From assembly GCF_965230805.1 (NCBI RefSeq), contig NZ_OZ246019.1:1984001-2048000 (forward strand): a stretch of DNA of 64,000 nucleotides, written 5' to 3'. Source of the DNA: Marinifilum sp965230805. Lineage in GTDB: Bacteria > Bacteroidota > Bacteroidia > Bacteroidales > Marinifilaceae. This document shows, piece after piece, positions 56,446-64,000 of the stretch. Position 1 is the stretch's first letter, and the number at the start of each line of letters is the position of its first letter. A program made the position numbers and the translations under genes. Below the pieces are notes generated by a model that saw only the letters and a program-made list of their open reading frames with translations, searched no databases and was not told the DNA's origin.

Positions 56446-57792
56446 ATGAAGAACATCCTACTAACATTCGTGATGATTTTCTCGATTTTCAGCTTACCCA
56501 CAAAAGCACAAACCGAAAATCCTGAAAGTTTCACATTAGCCGAAGCTCAGCAATATGCTTTGGAAAATTCATATTCGGTAAAGGGGACTGATTATGATTT
56601 AAAAGTGGCAAAGAAAAGAGTTTGGGAAACCATTGCTGATGGTTTACCGCAAGTAGATTTCGCAATGGATTATAACAATAATTTAGATGTTGCTGTATCC
56701 TTACTTCCAGCAGAATTTTTTGGTGGCGAACCTGGAACTTATACTCCAATTAAGTTTGGACAGCAATATGCCAGTTCTGCTTCGCTTAGTGTTAGTCAGA
56801 AAATTTTCGATGGTTCTTATATTGTAGGAACAATGGCCGCCCGAGTTTTTGTTCAGTTATCGAAAGACCAAAAAGAAAAGACAGAAATCGAAATTAAAGA
56901 TGTTGTAGCGCAGGCGTACTATACTGTTTTGGTTGCCAGAGACAACTATAAAACCATTAAAGAGAATTTAGCCATCAACCAGAAATTACTAACTGAAACA
57001 GAAGCCTATTGGGAAAATGGTTTTCGAGAAGAATTGGATGTTGATCAGATTCGTTTAAATCTTAATGCTAGCAAAACCCAATTGTCTGATGCCAAAAGGG
57101 CAATATCCACTTCGCTCACTCTATTAAAGTATAGTATGGGAATGGACATTGATGAAAATATTGAATTAAGTAACGAGCTAAAAAATCTGGTAGATCCTAT
57201 TCGATCAGCAACTCCTGAACTTAGAGGTTACGATGCTTCTGCACATATTGACTACCGAATATTAGAAACTCAGTTAAAAGCTCAGGATTTGATCATTAAA
57301 AATGAACAAGCTCAATATTTACCAAATATTTCTGCTTTTTATAGATATGGCAAAAATACAAGTACTGATTTTAGAAATGTATTTAAATCTGATGTACCGT
57401 GGTTCAAATCCTCGGTAATTGGTTTACAATTAAATATGCCAATTTTCTCGGCAGGCAAAAGAAGATCAAAAATTAAGCAAGAGCGCATTAATTACATGAG
57501 TATCCAAAATGATATGGCAATGACAGAACAAAATCTGAAAAGAGAATTAAGCGTATCATTTTCGAACTTAATGAATGCTCAGGAAACCTATGAAAATAAC
57601 CTGGAGGCGGTAAAAATTGCAAAAAGAATATACGATAGAACCATTATTAAATTCAATGAGGGTATTTCCACAAGCACTGAATTATCTGAGAATGAACAAC
57701 AGTATTTAACTGCTCATTCAAACTATATCAATTCTACATTATCCCTATTGAATTCTAAAATTGCTTTCGATAAAGCTCTTGGTAAATTATAA
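56446..57792 (+). CDS. TolC-family outer-membrane efflux protein
   Basis: 448 residues with a signal peptide (NILLTFVMIFSIFSLPTKAQ). The outer-membrane efflux channel pattern shows as two repeats of long amphipathic helices and beta strands (FTLAEAQQYALENSYSVKGT, ISTSTELSENEQQYLTAHSN). It forms a trimeric exit duct. Second gene of the tetR-tolC-hlyD-RND cluster, 10 bp after tetR and 30 bp before the adaptor gene, so cotranscription is likely. Confidence 0.94.
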   Translation: MKNILLTFVMIFSIFSLPTKAQTENPESFTLAEAQQYALENSYSVKGTDYDLKVAKKRVWETIADGLPQVDFAMDYNNNLDVAVSLLPAEFFGGEPGTYTPIKFGQQYASSASLSVSQKIFDGSYIVGTMAARVFVQLSKDQKEKTEIEIKDVVAQAYYTVLVARDNYKTIKENLAINQKLLTETEAYWENGFREELDVDQIRLNLNASKTQLSDAKRAISTSLTLLKYSMGMDIDENIELSNELKNLVDPIRSATPELRGYDASAHIDYRILETQLKAQDLIIKNEQAQYLPNISAFYRYGKNTSTDFRNVFKSDVPWFKSSVIGLQLNMPIFSAGKRRSKIKQERINYMSIQNDMAMTEQNLKRELSVSFSNLMNAQETYENNLEAVKIAKRIYDRTIIKFNEGISTSTELSENEQQYLTAHSNYINSTLSLLNSKIAFDKALGKL

Positions 57793-57822
57793 TTACAAAC
57801 ATCCTACAAAAAATACAAACAG

Positions 57823-58944
57823 ATGAAAAAGATATTAATTACAGCAATTATTCCATTGCTATTTGCTTGTTCTGCCAAAGATGCTGATAAGGATTTAAGC
57901 AAGGAAGATCAGTTAAAAAAATACAAGTCGGAACTTGCCATTTTAAAGAAAAAAATCTCAGAATTAGAGAAAGAGATTAAGAAAGAAAGTAATACTGAGG
58001 AAGCGGTTAATGTAGCGGTTACTACGCTCACAAATTCAAAATTTGAACACTTTATTCAACTTACAGGTAATGTTGAAGCGGATAAGAATATCACCATTAA
58101 ACCTGAGGCGAATGGAAACATTATTTCCATTAATGTGACCGAAGGGCAAAGAGTGAAAAAAGGAGATGTTTTAGGAAAGTTAAATACCGAACAAATTGAA
58201 AGAAATATAGATGAAGCAAAAACGAATTTGGCATTGTCTGCAACAGTTTACGAACGTCAGAAAAGATTATGGGATCAAAAAATAGGCTCTGAAATTGAGT
58301 TTCTAACTGCTAAGGCTAATAAAGAATCGTTAGAAAGACAAATTGAAGCTTTGGAAGCTCAAAAGGATATGGCAATTATTACTGCTCCATTTAATGGTAT
58401 CATCGACGAAATTTATCTGAAAAAAGGTGAATTGGCTGGACCAACGGAAGCATTCGCGCAGTTGGTAAATATCGATCAGGTTTATGTTGAAGCCGATGTT
58501 GCCGAATCGTACCTTAACTATATTAAGGCTGGTGAAACTGCAGAACTTGAATTTCCTGCCATTGGTTTTACTGCAAAAGCACCAATTTATCGCACCTCAA
58601 ATATTATCGATCCAAGTAACAGAAGTTTTAAAGTTCGAATCAATTTGAATAATCCTAGTCATAAAATCAAGCCAAACTTAATCTCTGTTCTTAAAATTAA
58701 AGATTACGAAATTGATGATGTAATCGTGGTTCCATCCATAATCGTGAAGAAAGATTTTGAAGGTAGCTACTTATATGTTGCTAAAAAAGAAGCTAATCAT
58801 TTGATTGCAAAAAAAACGTACATCCAAATTTCCAAAACGTACAACAATCTTTCTCTGATCGAGTCGGGCGTTCAAATGGGCGATAAAATTATTACTGAAG
58901 GTTATTCTCAAGTTGTGAATGGAACACTAATTAGCACTAAGTAA
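57823..58944 (+). CDS. RND efflux periplasmic adaptor, lipoprotein
   Basis: 373 residues of the HlyD/AcrA membrane-fusion family. The lipoprotein signal ends LLFACSAKD (Cys16). A coiled coil of about residues 25-60 precedes the lipoyl-like half motif GNVEADKNITIKPEANGNII and VTEGQRVKKGDVLGKL; the helical hairpin (NIDEAKTNLALSATVYERQK) is short. The second half (ITAPFNGIIDEIYLKKGELA) and the beta-barrel domain follow. It links the outer duct and the inner pump in the periplasm. Confidence 0.94.
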   Translation: MKKILITAIIPLLFACSAKDADKDLSKEDQLKKYKSELAILKKKISELEKEIKKESNTEEAVNVAVTTLTNSKFEHFIQLTGNVEADKNITIKPEANGNIISINVTEGQRVKKGDVLGKLNTEQIERNIDEAKTNLALSATVYERQKRLWDQKIGSEIEFLTAKANKESLERQIEALEAQKDMAIITAPFNGIIDEIYLKKGELAGPTEAFAQLVNIDQVYVEADVAESYLNYIKAGETAELEFPAIGFTAKAPIYRTSNIIDPSNRSFKVRINLNNPSHKIKPNLISVLKIKDYEIDDVIVVPSIIVKKDFEGSYLYVAKKEANHLIAKKTYIQISKTYNNLSLIESGVQMGDKIITEGYSQVVNGTLISTK

Positions 58945-58954
58945 TTCGAAGAAA

Positions 58955-61900
58955 ATGGACAATATAAAAGATCATACTTCTGCCGAAAAAATTCAGCGGG
59001 AGTTTAAACCAACATTTGGTGCCTTAAAGAATAAGAACTCGATTTTTATTCTAACATTCATCCTTATTCTGTTCGGATGGTTTTCGTACCAAAGTATGCC
59101 AAGAGAATATTTTCCGGAGGTAGTTATACCCAATATCATGATATCAACACCTTATCCGGGCAACTCTCCTATTGATATTGAAAACCTTGTGACAAGACCC
59201 ATAGAGAAGGAATTAAAGTCGCTAAAAGGGGTTAAAAAATTAAGTTCTGCTTCGTATGAAGATATGAGTTTAATTGTTGTAGAATTTAATACAGATGTTC
59301 CTATAAAGCAAGCCCTGCAAGACACCAAAGATAAGGTTGACAAATCTTTAAGCGAATTGCCTGATGATTTGGATACTGATCCTATTGTTGAAGATGTTGA
59401 TTTTGCAGATTTCCCAATCCTAAATGTGAATCTTTCGGGTGATTTTGGATTGGAAGACTTAAAAGAGTTTGCAGAAGATTTACAAGACAAATTCGAGTCT
59501 CTTTCCGAGGTTTCGGAAGCCGATATTAAAGGTATTGACGAAAGAGAGATTAAGATTAATGCTGATTTGCATAAGATGGAAGCAAATGGTGTTAGTTTCC
59601 ATGATATTGAATTGGCCATTGGCGATGAGAATGTAACTGTTAGTGCCGGTACTTTAATTACTGATAATACTCGAAGAAGCATTCGTACAAGTGCCGATTA
59701 TACCAGCATGACGCAAATTGAAAACACTATTGTAAAAGTTTCAAATGGTAGAGTTGTTTACTTAAAAGATGTTGCAGAAGTTGAAGATGGTTACGAAGAG
59801 TTGTCCTCCATTTCGAGATTAAATAATCAGCCAGTGGTTTCCTTATCAATAACTAAAAAATCTGGTGAAAACCTATTGGCTGCTACCGACGCGATCTATA
59901 AAATTATTGACGAAGAGAAAGAAAATGGTACGCTTCCCAGTGGATTAGTGGTTACGGTTACCGACGATACTTCGGAGGATGTACGTGGCCAAGTTACCGA
60001 TTTAGAAAACTCAATTATAATGGGAATGCTACTGGTAATTATTGTACTATATCTTTTCATGGGTCTAAGAAATGCCTTATTCTCAGGTTTAGCCATTCCC
60101 ATGTCGATGCTGATTTCAATGATCATTCTAAACCAAATTGGTTATACCGTAAATCAGATGGTACTATTTTCTTTGATTTTGGCCCTTGGTATGCTTGTGG
60201 ATAATGCGATTGTTGTGGTGGAAAATGTTTATCGATTGCACGAAGAAGGTTTATCGAAACTTGAAGCAACAAAGAAAGGGGTAAGTGAAATTGCAGGTCC
60301 CATTATATCGTCAACGGCAACAACATTGGCTGCCTTCTTCCCTTTGTTGCTATGGGGAGGAATCATGGGCGAGTTTATGAAATATCTACCAATTACCCTG
60401 ATTATAGTATTGGCTTCATCGCTATTTGTAGCATTAATTCTAAACCCTGTATTTACCGCAACATTTGTAAAGCTTGATGATGTAAACAAAAAAATGAACA
60501 AGCAAAAGTTCATTCTTATCGGTTCTGCCTTTATAGTAGCTTCTATGCCTTTCTACCTCATGAAAATATTTGGGGTGTTGGAATCTTTTATATTGGCAAA
60601 TCTACTGATGTTGATAGGTGTGATGGTGCTATTTAATTTGGCAGCACTAAAGCCATTTGCACGTTGGTTTCAAACAAAATTGTTGGTGATTCTAGAAAAC
60701 CGCTACGAGAAAACATTACGTTTTGCTTTGAAAGGAATCCGGCCATTTCTATTCTTTGCCGGGACTTTCGTTTTGATGATTGTTTCAATTTCATTCTATT
60801 TTAGTACAAAACCTCTTTTTGTTTTCTTCCCTGACAACGAGCCAAAATCAATTTACGTAACCATGGAATTGCCATTGGGTACAGATATTCATAAAACCAA
60901 CGAATTGACAAAGAGGGTTGAACTTATTGTGAATAAAACCATGGAACCATATGAGGATATCATTCGTTCCAAATCAACAAATGTTGGTTCAGGTAAAGGA
61001 GCAATGTTCGAGGCTGACCGCGCTCCAAATAAATCATTAACAACCATCTCATTTGTTGAGTTTAAAGAGCGAAATGGAATAAGCACTTCGGAAATTATGA
61101 AGGAATTAACTGTAAACTTCGATGGGTTTATAGGAGCAAAAATATTTGTTGAAAAAGACGACTCGGGACCACCAGTAGGATATCCAATCAACATCGAAGT
61201 TTCAGGTGATGATTTCGAAACATTATTAATTCAAGCGAATAGAGTTAAACAACTGCTCGATGATGATAGAATTCCGGGTGTTGAAGAATTAAAACTAGAT
61301 TTGGATCAGGGAAAACCTGAAATGCTAATAAATATAGATCGTGATAAAGTTCGACGTTTTGGATTATCCACAAATCAAGTAGCCAGGGCATTACGTAACT
61401 CTCTTTACGGATTAGAAGTATCCAAATTTAAAGATGGAGAAGACGAATACGACATCATGCTTCGCTTAAATGACAAATACCGCTATGATGTTCCAGCACT
61501 AATGAATCAGAAAATAAGTGTATTGAGTCCGATCAGCAATAAAATGGTACAAGTTCCTATTTCGGCACTTGCAACTTATTCTTACGGATCAACATACGAA
61601 AGAATTAATCGTATCGAAAATACTCGTGTTGTAACCATTTATTCTAATGTAAAAGAAGGATTTAATGCAAATATCATTAACACAAGAATAAGGGAGTTAT
61701 TGGCAGACTTTTCAATGCCAAAAGCTTACTCATACAAATTAACTGGTGAACAAGAAGAGCAAGAAGAGACTCAAGCTTTCTTAGCACAAGCTTTAATGAT
61801 TGCTTTGGCTTTAATAAGTCTGATTTTAGTATCTCAGTTTAATTCGGCTATCAAGCCCTTAATTATAATGATTACAGTACTTTTTAGTACAATTGGTGTA

Positions 61901-62392
61901 TTTATTGGTTTAGGGATCTTTCAAATGCCATTTGTAATTCTAATGACAGGTATAGGTATTATATCTCTTGCAGGAATTGTGGTAAACAATGGTATTGTAT
62001 TAGTAGATTACATTGATCTTTTGAGAAAAAGAAAGATTAAAAATACTAATATGAAAGGAAGAAAATACCTGAGTCCGACTGAAGAAATTGAATGTATTAC
62101 AGAGGCTGGTAAAACACGTTTGCGTCCTGTATTACTTACAGCCATAACAACAGTATTAGGTTTACTTCCGCTGGCAGTTGGTATGAACTTTAATTTCTTC
62201 TCTTTGTTGCGCGAATTCAATCCACATCTTTCATTCGGCAGTGATAGTACTTCTTTCTGGGGTCCCATGTCATGGACAGTAATTTTTGGATTATCAGTTG
62301 CCACATTTTTAACTTTGGTAATCGCTCCTGTGATGTTTCGATTATCCACACAAGTAGAACATAAGCTATACGACATTTTTTCAAAGAAATAA
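58955..62392 (+). CDS. RND-family efflux permease
   Basis: A proton-driven inner-membrane pump of 1145 residues. Twelve membrane segments are arranged in two halves (TM1 near 30-48, TM2-6 near 345-510, TM7 near 600-620, TM8-12 near 925-1130). The proton-relay region ALGMLVDNAIVVVENVYRLH is clear, with GIISLAGIVVNNGIVLVDYI in the second half. The length is slightly above AcrB, with extra cytoplasmic residues near 505-590. The substrate is unknown. It is the last gene of the cluster, with a terminator at 62416. Confidence 0.95.
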   Translation: MDNIKDHTSAEKIQREFKPTFGALKNKNSIFILTFILILFGWFSYQSMPREYFPEVVIPNIMISTPYPGNSPIDIENLVTRPIEKELKSLKGVKKLSSASYEDMSLIVVEFNTDVPIKQALQDTKDKVDKSLSELPDDLDTDPIVEDVDFADFPILNVNLSGDFGLEDLKEFAEDLQDKFESLSEVSEADIKGIDEREIKINADLHKMEANGVSFHDIELAIGDENVTVSAGTLITDNTRRSIRTSADYTSMTQIENTIVKVSNGRVVYLKDVAEVEDGYEELSSISRLNNQPVVSLSITKKSGENLLAATDAIYKIIDEEKENGTLPSGLVVTVTDDTSEDVRGQVTDLENSIIMGMLLVIIVLYLFMGLRNALFSGLAIPMSMLISMIILNQIGYTVNQMVLFSLILALGMLVDNAIVVVENVYRLHEEGLSKLEATKKGVSEIAGPIISSTATTLAAFFPLLLWGGIMGEFMKYLPITLIIVLASSLFVALILNPVFTATFVKLDDVNKKMNKQKFILIGSAFIVASMPFYLMKIFGVLESFILANLLMLIGVMVLFNLAALKPFARWFQTKLLVILENRYEKTLRFALKGIRPFLFFAGTFVLMIVSISFYFSTKPLFVFFPDNEPKSIYVTMELPLGTDIHKTNELTKRVELIVNKTMEPYEDIIRSKSTNVGSGKGAMFEADRAPNKSLTTISFVEFKERNGISTSEIMKELTVNFDGFIGAKIFVEKDDSGPPVGYPINIEVSGDDFETLLIQANRVKQLLDDDRIPGVEELKLDLDQGKPEMLINIDRDKVRRFGLSTNQVARALRNSLYGLEVSKFKDGEDEYDIMLRLNDKYRYDVPALMNQKISVLSPISNKMVQVPISALATYSYGSTYERINRIENTRVVTIYSNVKEGFNANIINTRIRELLADFSMPKAYSYKLTGEQEEQEETQAFLAQALMIALALISLILVSQFNSAIKPLIIMITVLFSTIGVFIGLGIFQMPFVILMTGIGIISLAGIVVNNGIVLVDYIDLLRKRKIKNTNMKGRKYLSPTEEIECITEAGKTRLRPVLLTAITTVLGLLPLAVGMNFNFFSLLREFNPHLSFGSDSTSFWGPMSWTVIFGLSVATFLTLVIAPVMFRLSTQVEHKLYDIFSKK

Positions 62393-62415
62393 TGGTATGC
62401 ATATCATGAAAATAT

Positions 62416-62439
62416 AGCCGATCAAAAGTCGGCTTTTTT
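62416..62439 (+). terminator. Terminator of the efflux operon
   Basis: AGCCGA and TCGGCT form a 6-bp stem followed by a run of T, 24 bp after the permease stop codon. Confidence 0.8.
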
Positions 62440-62788
62440 CATGTCCTAAGGTGTGAACTTTTAAAACAAACCATTATATCTACATTACACTAAACAGTAT
62501 GTCAATGCGAAAAAAATATTAGGCAAATATCAATTGCTTTTATTATCTTGATATTAGCATAAACTATAAGCGATAACTTATTGATTTAACAAATTTTAGA
62601 CAATTATTTATTAAAAATTAAAATCAAATTTTCATCATTAATTAAGGCTTGTTTATCCAGAAAATATGCAGATAAATAAAATCACTTTAATTGATTTTGG
62701 GGAAAAACATAATAAGTCGTAAATTTTTTTGAAATGAGTTTGTTGTTTCCAATCAACCAAATTAATCATATTCACTAAACCTCTAAAC
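62440..62788. other. Intergenic, no gene seen
   Basis: About 350 bp of very AT-rich DNA before the membrane-anchored unknown. No clear promoter pair or RNA was recognised. Confidence 0.3.
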
Positions 62789-63385
62789 ATGGAAATCGTC
62801 TCGGTAATATTGCAAATTTTAATTTTATCAGCACTTGCTTTTATCATTTCATTCCTGATTCAGGAAAAAAGAAATGCTGCACATTCGATGTCGGATAAAG
62901 CAGAACAGGAAACAGAAGTAAAAGAATCAACCACAAGTTTACTTGTTTCCTCGGATGAGAAGAGAGAAGAATTTCTTCGAATCAATGCTTTTTTCATGAA
63001 AATTTTATGCGAGAAAAAAAGCAAAAGTAATTTTAAAAGACTTCAAAAAGAATTTTTGGAGTTGGGAACGCGATTGTACTATTTAGCTTCTGAACTAACC
63101 ATTCGAAAGTTCTTAGAATTTAAATCTTTAAGTTCTTTTGTAGAAGGAACAGTACACGAGCATAAAATTGCTTTATTGTGGTTTGCCGAGTTTAATGTTT
63201 TGCTACGTAAAGATTTGGGATTGGAAACCTCCCCTGAACAGATCAAGGATTATCTAAACATCATTCTAACTTACTGGGATGAAGATGAAATGGAAAAACA
63301 AGAGTTGGATGATTTAAAAGACCAATTGGCCGATTCCATTGATAATTATTTTAGTGTATTCAATGTGGGAACATCGTTAAACTAA
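62789..63385 (+). CDS. Membrane-anchored protein, function unknown
   Basis: 198 residues with one N-terminal hydrophobic helix (VILQILILSALAFIISFLI) and no cleavage site or lipobox. The rest is highly charged and helical (KRLQKEFLELGTRLYYLASE, DLKDQLADSIDNYF). The acidic C-terminal region (WDEDEMEKQELDD) is striking. I do not recognise a family. Probably a cytoplasm-facing helical bundle held at the inner membrane. A bidirectional terminator separates it from the convergent GH16-like gene. Confidence 0.65.
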   Translation: MEIVSVILQILILSALAFIISFLIQEKRNAAHSMSDKAEQETEVKESTTSLLVSSDEKREEFLRINAFFMKILCEKKSKSNFKRLQKEFLELGTRLYYLASELTIRKFLEFKSLSSFVEGTVHEHKIALLWFAEFNVLLRKDLGLETSPEQIKDYLNIILTYWDEDEMEKQELDDLKDQLADSIDNYFSVFNVGTSLN

Positions 63386-63387
63386 AA

Positions 63388-63489
63388 AAGAGGCCGTCTT
63401 AAAAGTAGATTTATGTGTTGGTGAGTTGAGTATTTGAAAAACCTTACAGATACCTACCCGAATACAAAATCCTTTTGAGACAGCCTCTT
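63388..63489. terminator. Long bidirectional terminator
   Basis: AAGAGGCCGTCTTAAAAG on the left pairs with CTTTTGAGACAGCCTCTT on the right (two mismatches) across a loop of about 65 bases. A and T runs border both sides, so it can serve both convergent genes. Confidence 0.6.
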
Positions 63490-63492
63490 TTT

Positions 63493-64000
63493 TTATTGTC
63501 TGTTTTTTTGGTAACATCTTATCCAGTCTATTTCCATGCCTGCTTGTAAATTGCCCATTGGCTTTTTAACGGCTACACTAAAATTCAGGTACATAGCATC
63601 CTGAGGTACACCTGTTGTTTGTCTTTTTACAGGAACATCATTGATCTTCCAAACCAATTCACCTGCACTCCAGTCCAAAGTATAAATAAAGTATCCTTTG
63701 CTTAAATCAATTCCTTTCACAGTAAACTCATTTCTCTGTGGATCTGTCTCACTTCCCCAAAAGTTAGCATTCATGATTTTGCCACCATTAAAGGTTTTAA
63801 ATATATCTATATGAGGAAGACTCTTATCCGCTACCATCCAGAATGCGTTTTGCACCTGCGAAGGGTTATTAACTTTTATTTTGGCCTCGAAACGCCCATA
63901 TTTTTGTCGGAACGAATTTCCTGTATTAATAATTGCAGAAGTGTAATCGAATTTTTTAGGCACAAATCCTAGCTTAGGGTTCCAGATCAAACCTTCTTTC
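63493..64000 (-). CDS. GH16-like protein, N-terminus beyond window
   Basis: The frame is open to the right edge, so only the C-terminal 169 residues are visible. The concanavalin-like GH16 fold is clear (RQKYGRFEAKIKVNN, YFIYTLDWSAGELVWKINDV, WIRCYQ). The active-site segment reads PHIDIFKTFN where family members have E-x-D-x-x-E. Both glutamates (nucleophile and acid/base) are replaced, by His and Lys, and only the middle Asp remains. It is probably a carbohydrate-binding or otherwise non-catalytic relative. The start and any signal peptide lie outside the window. Confidence 0.75.
   Translation of the reverse strand, partial: KEGLIWNPKLGFVPKKFDYTSAIINTGNSFRQKYGRFEAKIKVNNPSQVQNAFWMVADKSLPHIDIFKTFNGGKIMNANFWGSETDPQRNEFTVKGIDLSKGYFIYTLDWSAGELVWKINDVPVKRQTTGVPQDAMYLNFSVAVKKPMGNLQAGMEIDWIRCYQKNRQ

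Overview
The window reads as chromosomal DNA of an AT-rich marine-type Bacteroidota. Evidence: promoters of the TTTG / TAnnTTTG type, a GldA-type ABC ATPase, the long form of IspG, a Bacteroidota HU-like protein, lipoproteins with short Bacteroidota-style lipoboxes, and ileS-dksA-lspA in one direction. The Marinilabiliales/Marinifilaceae are my best guess for the lineage, but this is an inference and was not tested by 16S comparison. I see no plasmid, phage or CRISPR signature.

Layout. 1-800: repeat-rich non-coding DNA. 800-11850: glutaminyl cyclotransferase, cysS, rnr, a sigma-54 activator, a convergent hybrid histidine kinase, a coiled-coil lipoprotein and a small membrane protein. 12400-21322: an unknown small protein, a LytTR regulator with a degenerate receiver, then lspA, dksA-like and ileS on the minus strand, OsmC, an epimerase and an XRE regulator. 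21771-28177: metK, gldA, ispG, a secreted protein and a HAD phosphatase. 28278-32230: a CAU tRNA followed by two insertion sequences (a frameshifted IS1380 type and an intact IS4 type), both sitting in GC-rich hairpin repeats. 32491-38310: a complete rRNA operon on the minus strand (16S-tRNA-Ile-tRNA-Ala-23S-5S) with four tandem promoters and a terminator. 38459-51603: NimA-type flavoprotein, dnaG, a secreted protein, a sirtuin, a broken lipoprotein gene, a PiT-PhoU phosphate transporter, mgsA, two SPOR lipoproteins, a PAP2-like protein, rpoN and asnS. 52056-64000: HU-like protein, acyl-CoA synthetase, a DUF2490-like protein, a tetR-tolC-hlyD-RND efflux cluster, a membrane-anchored unknown and a truncated GH16-like protein.

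The most interesting signal is a 255/265-bp non-coding element present in four nearly identical full copies (94-348, 12847-13111, 43209-43473, 54386-54640) plus two possible decayed relatives. It has 22-bp terminal inverted repeats starting ACGTGAGTTCGACGTAAAAT, several internal hairpins, no ORF of its own, and AT-rich 6-7 bp target duplications at three of the four copies. One copy interrupts a lipoprotein gene, and removing it with one 7-bp duplication restores the reading frame exactly. Another has replaced the C-terminal codons of a neighbouring gene. It behaves as a recently mobile MITE-like element whose transposase is not in this window.

Other points of note: a LytTR regulator whose receiver has Glu in place of the phospho-acceptor Asp, a GH16-fold protein without its catalytic glutamates, a 95-bp leader shared by two unrelated secreted-protein genes, four rRNA promoters with identical 21-bp spacing, and strong dyad symmetry in front of the HU-like gene.
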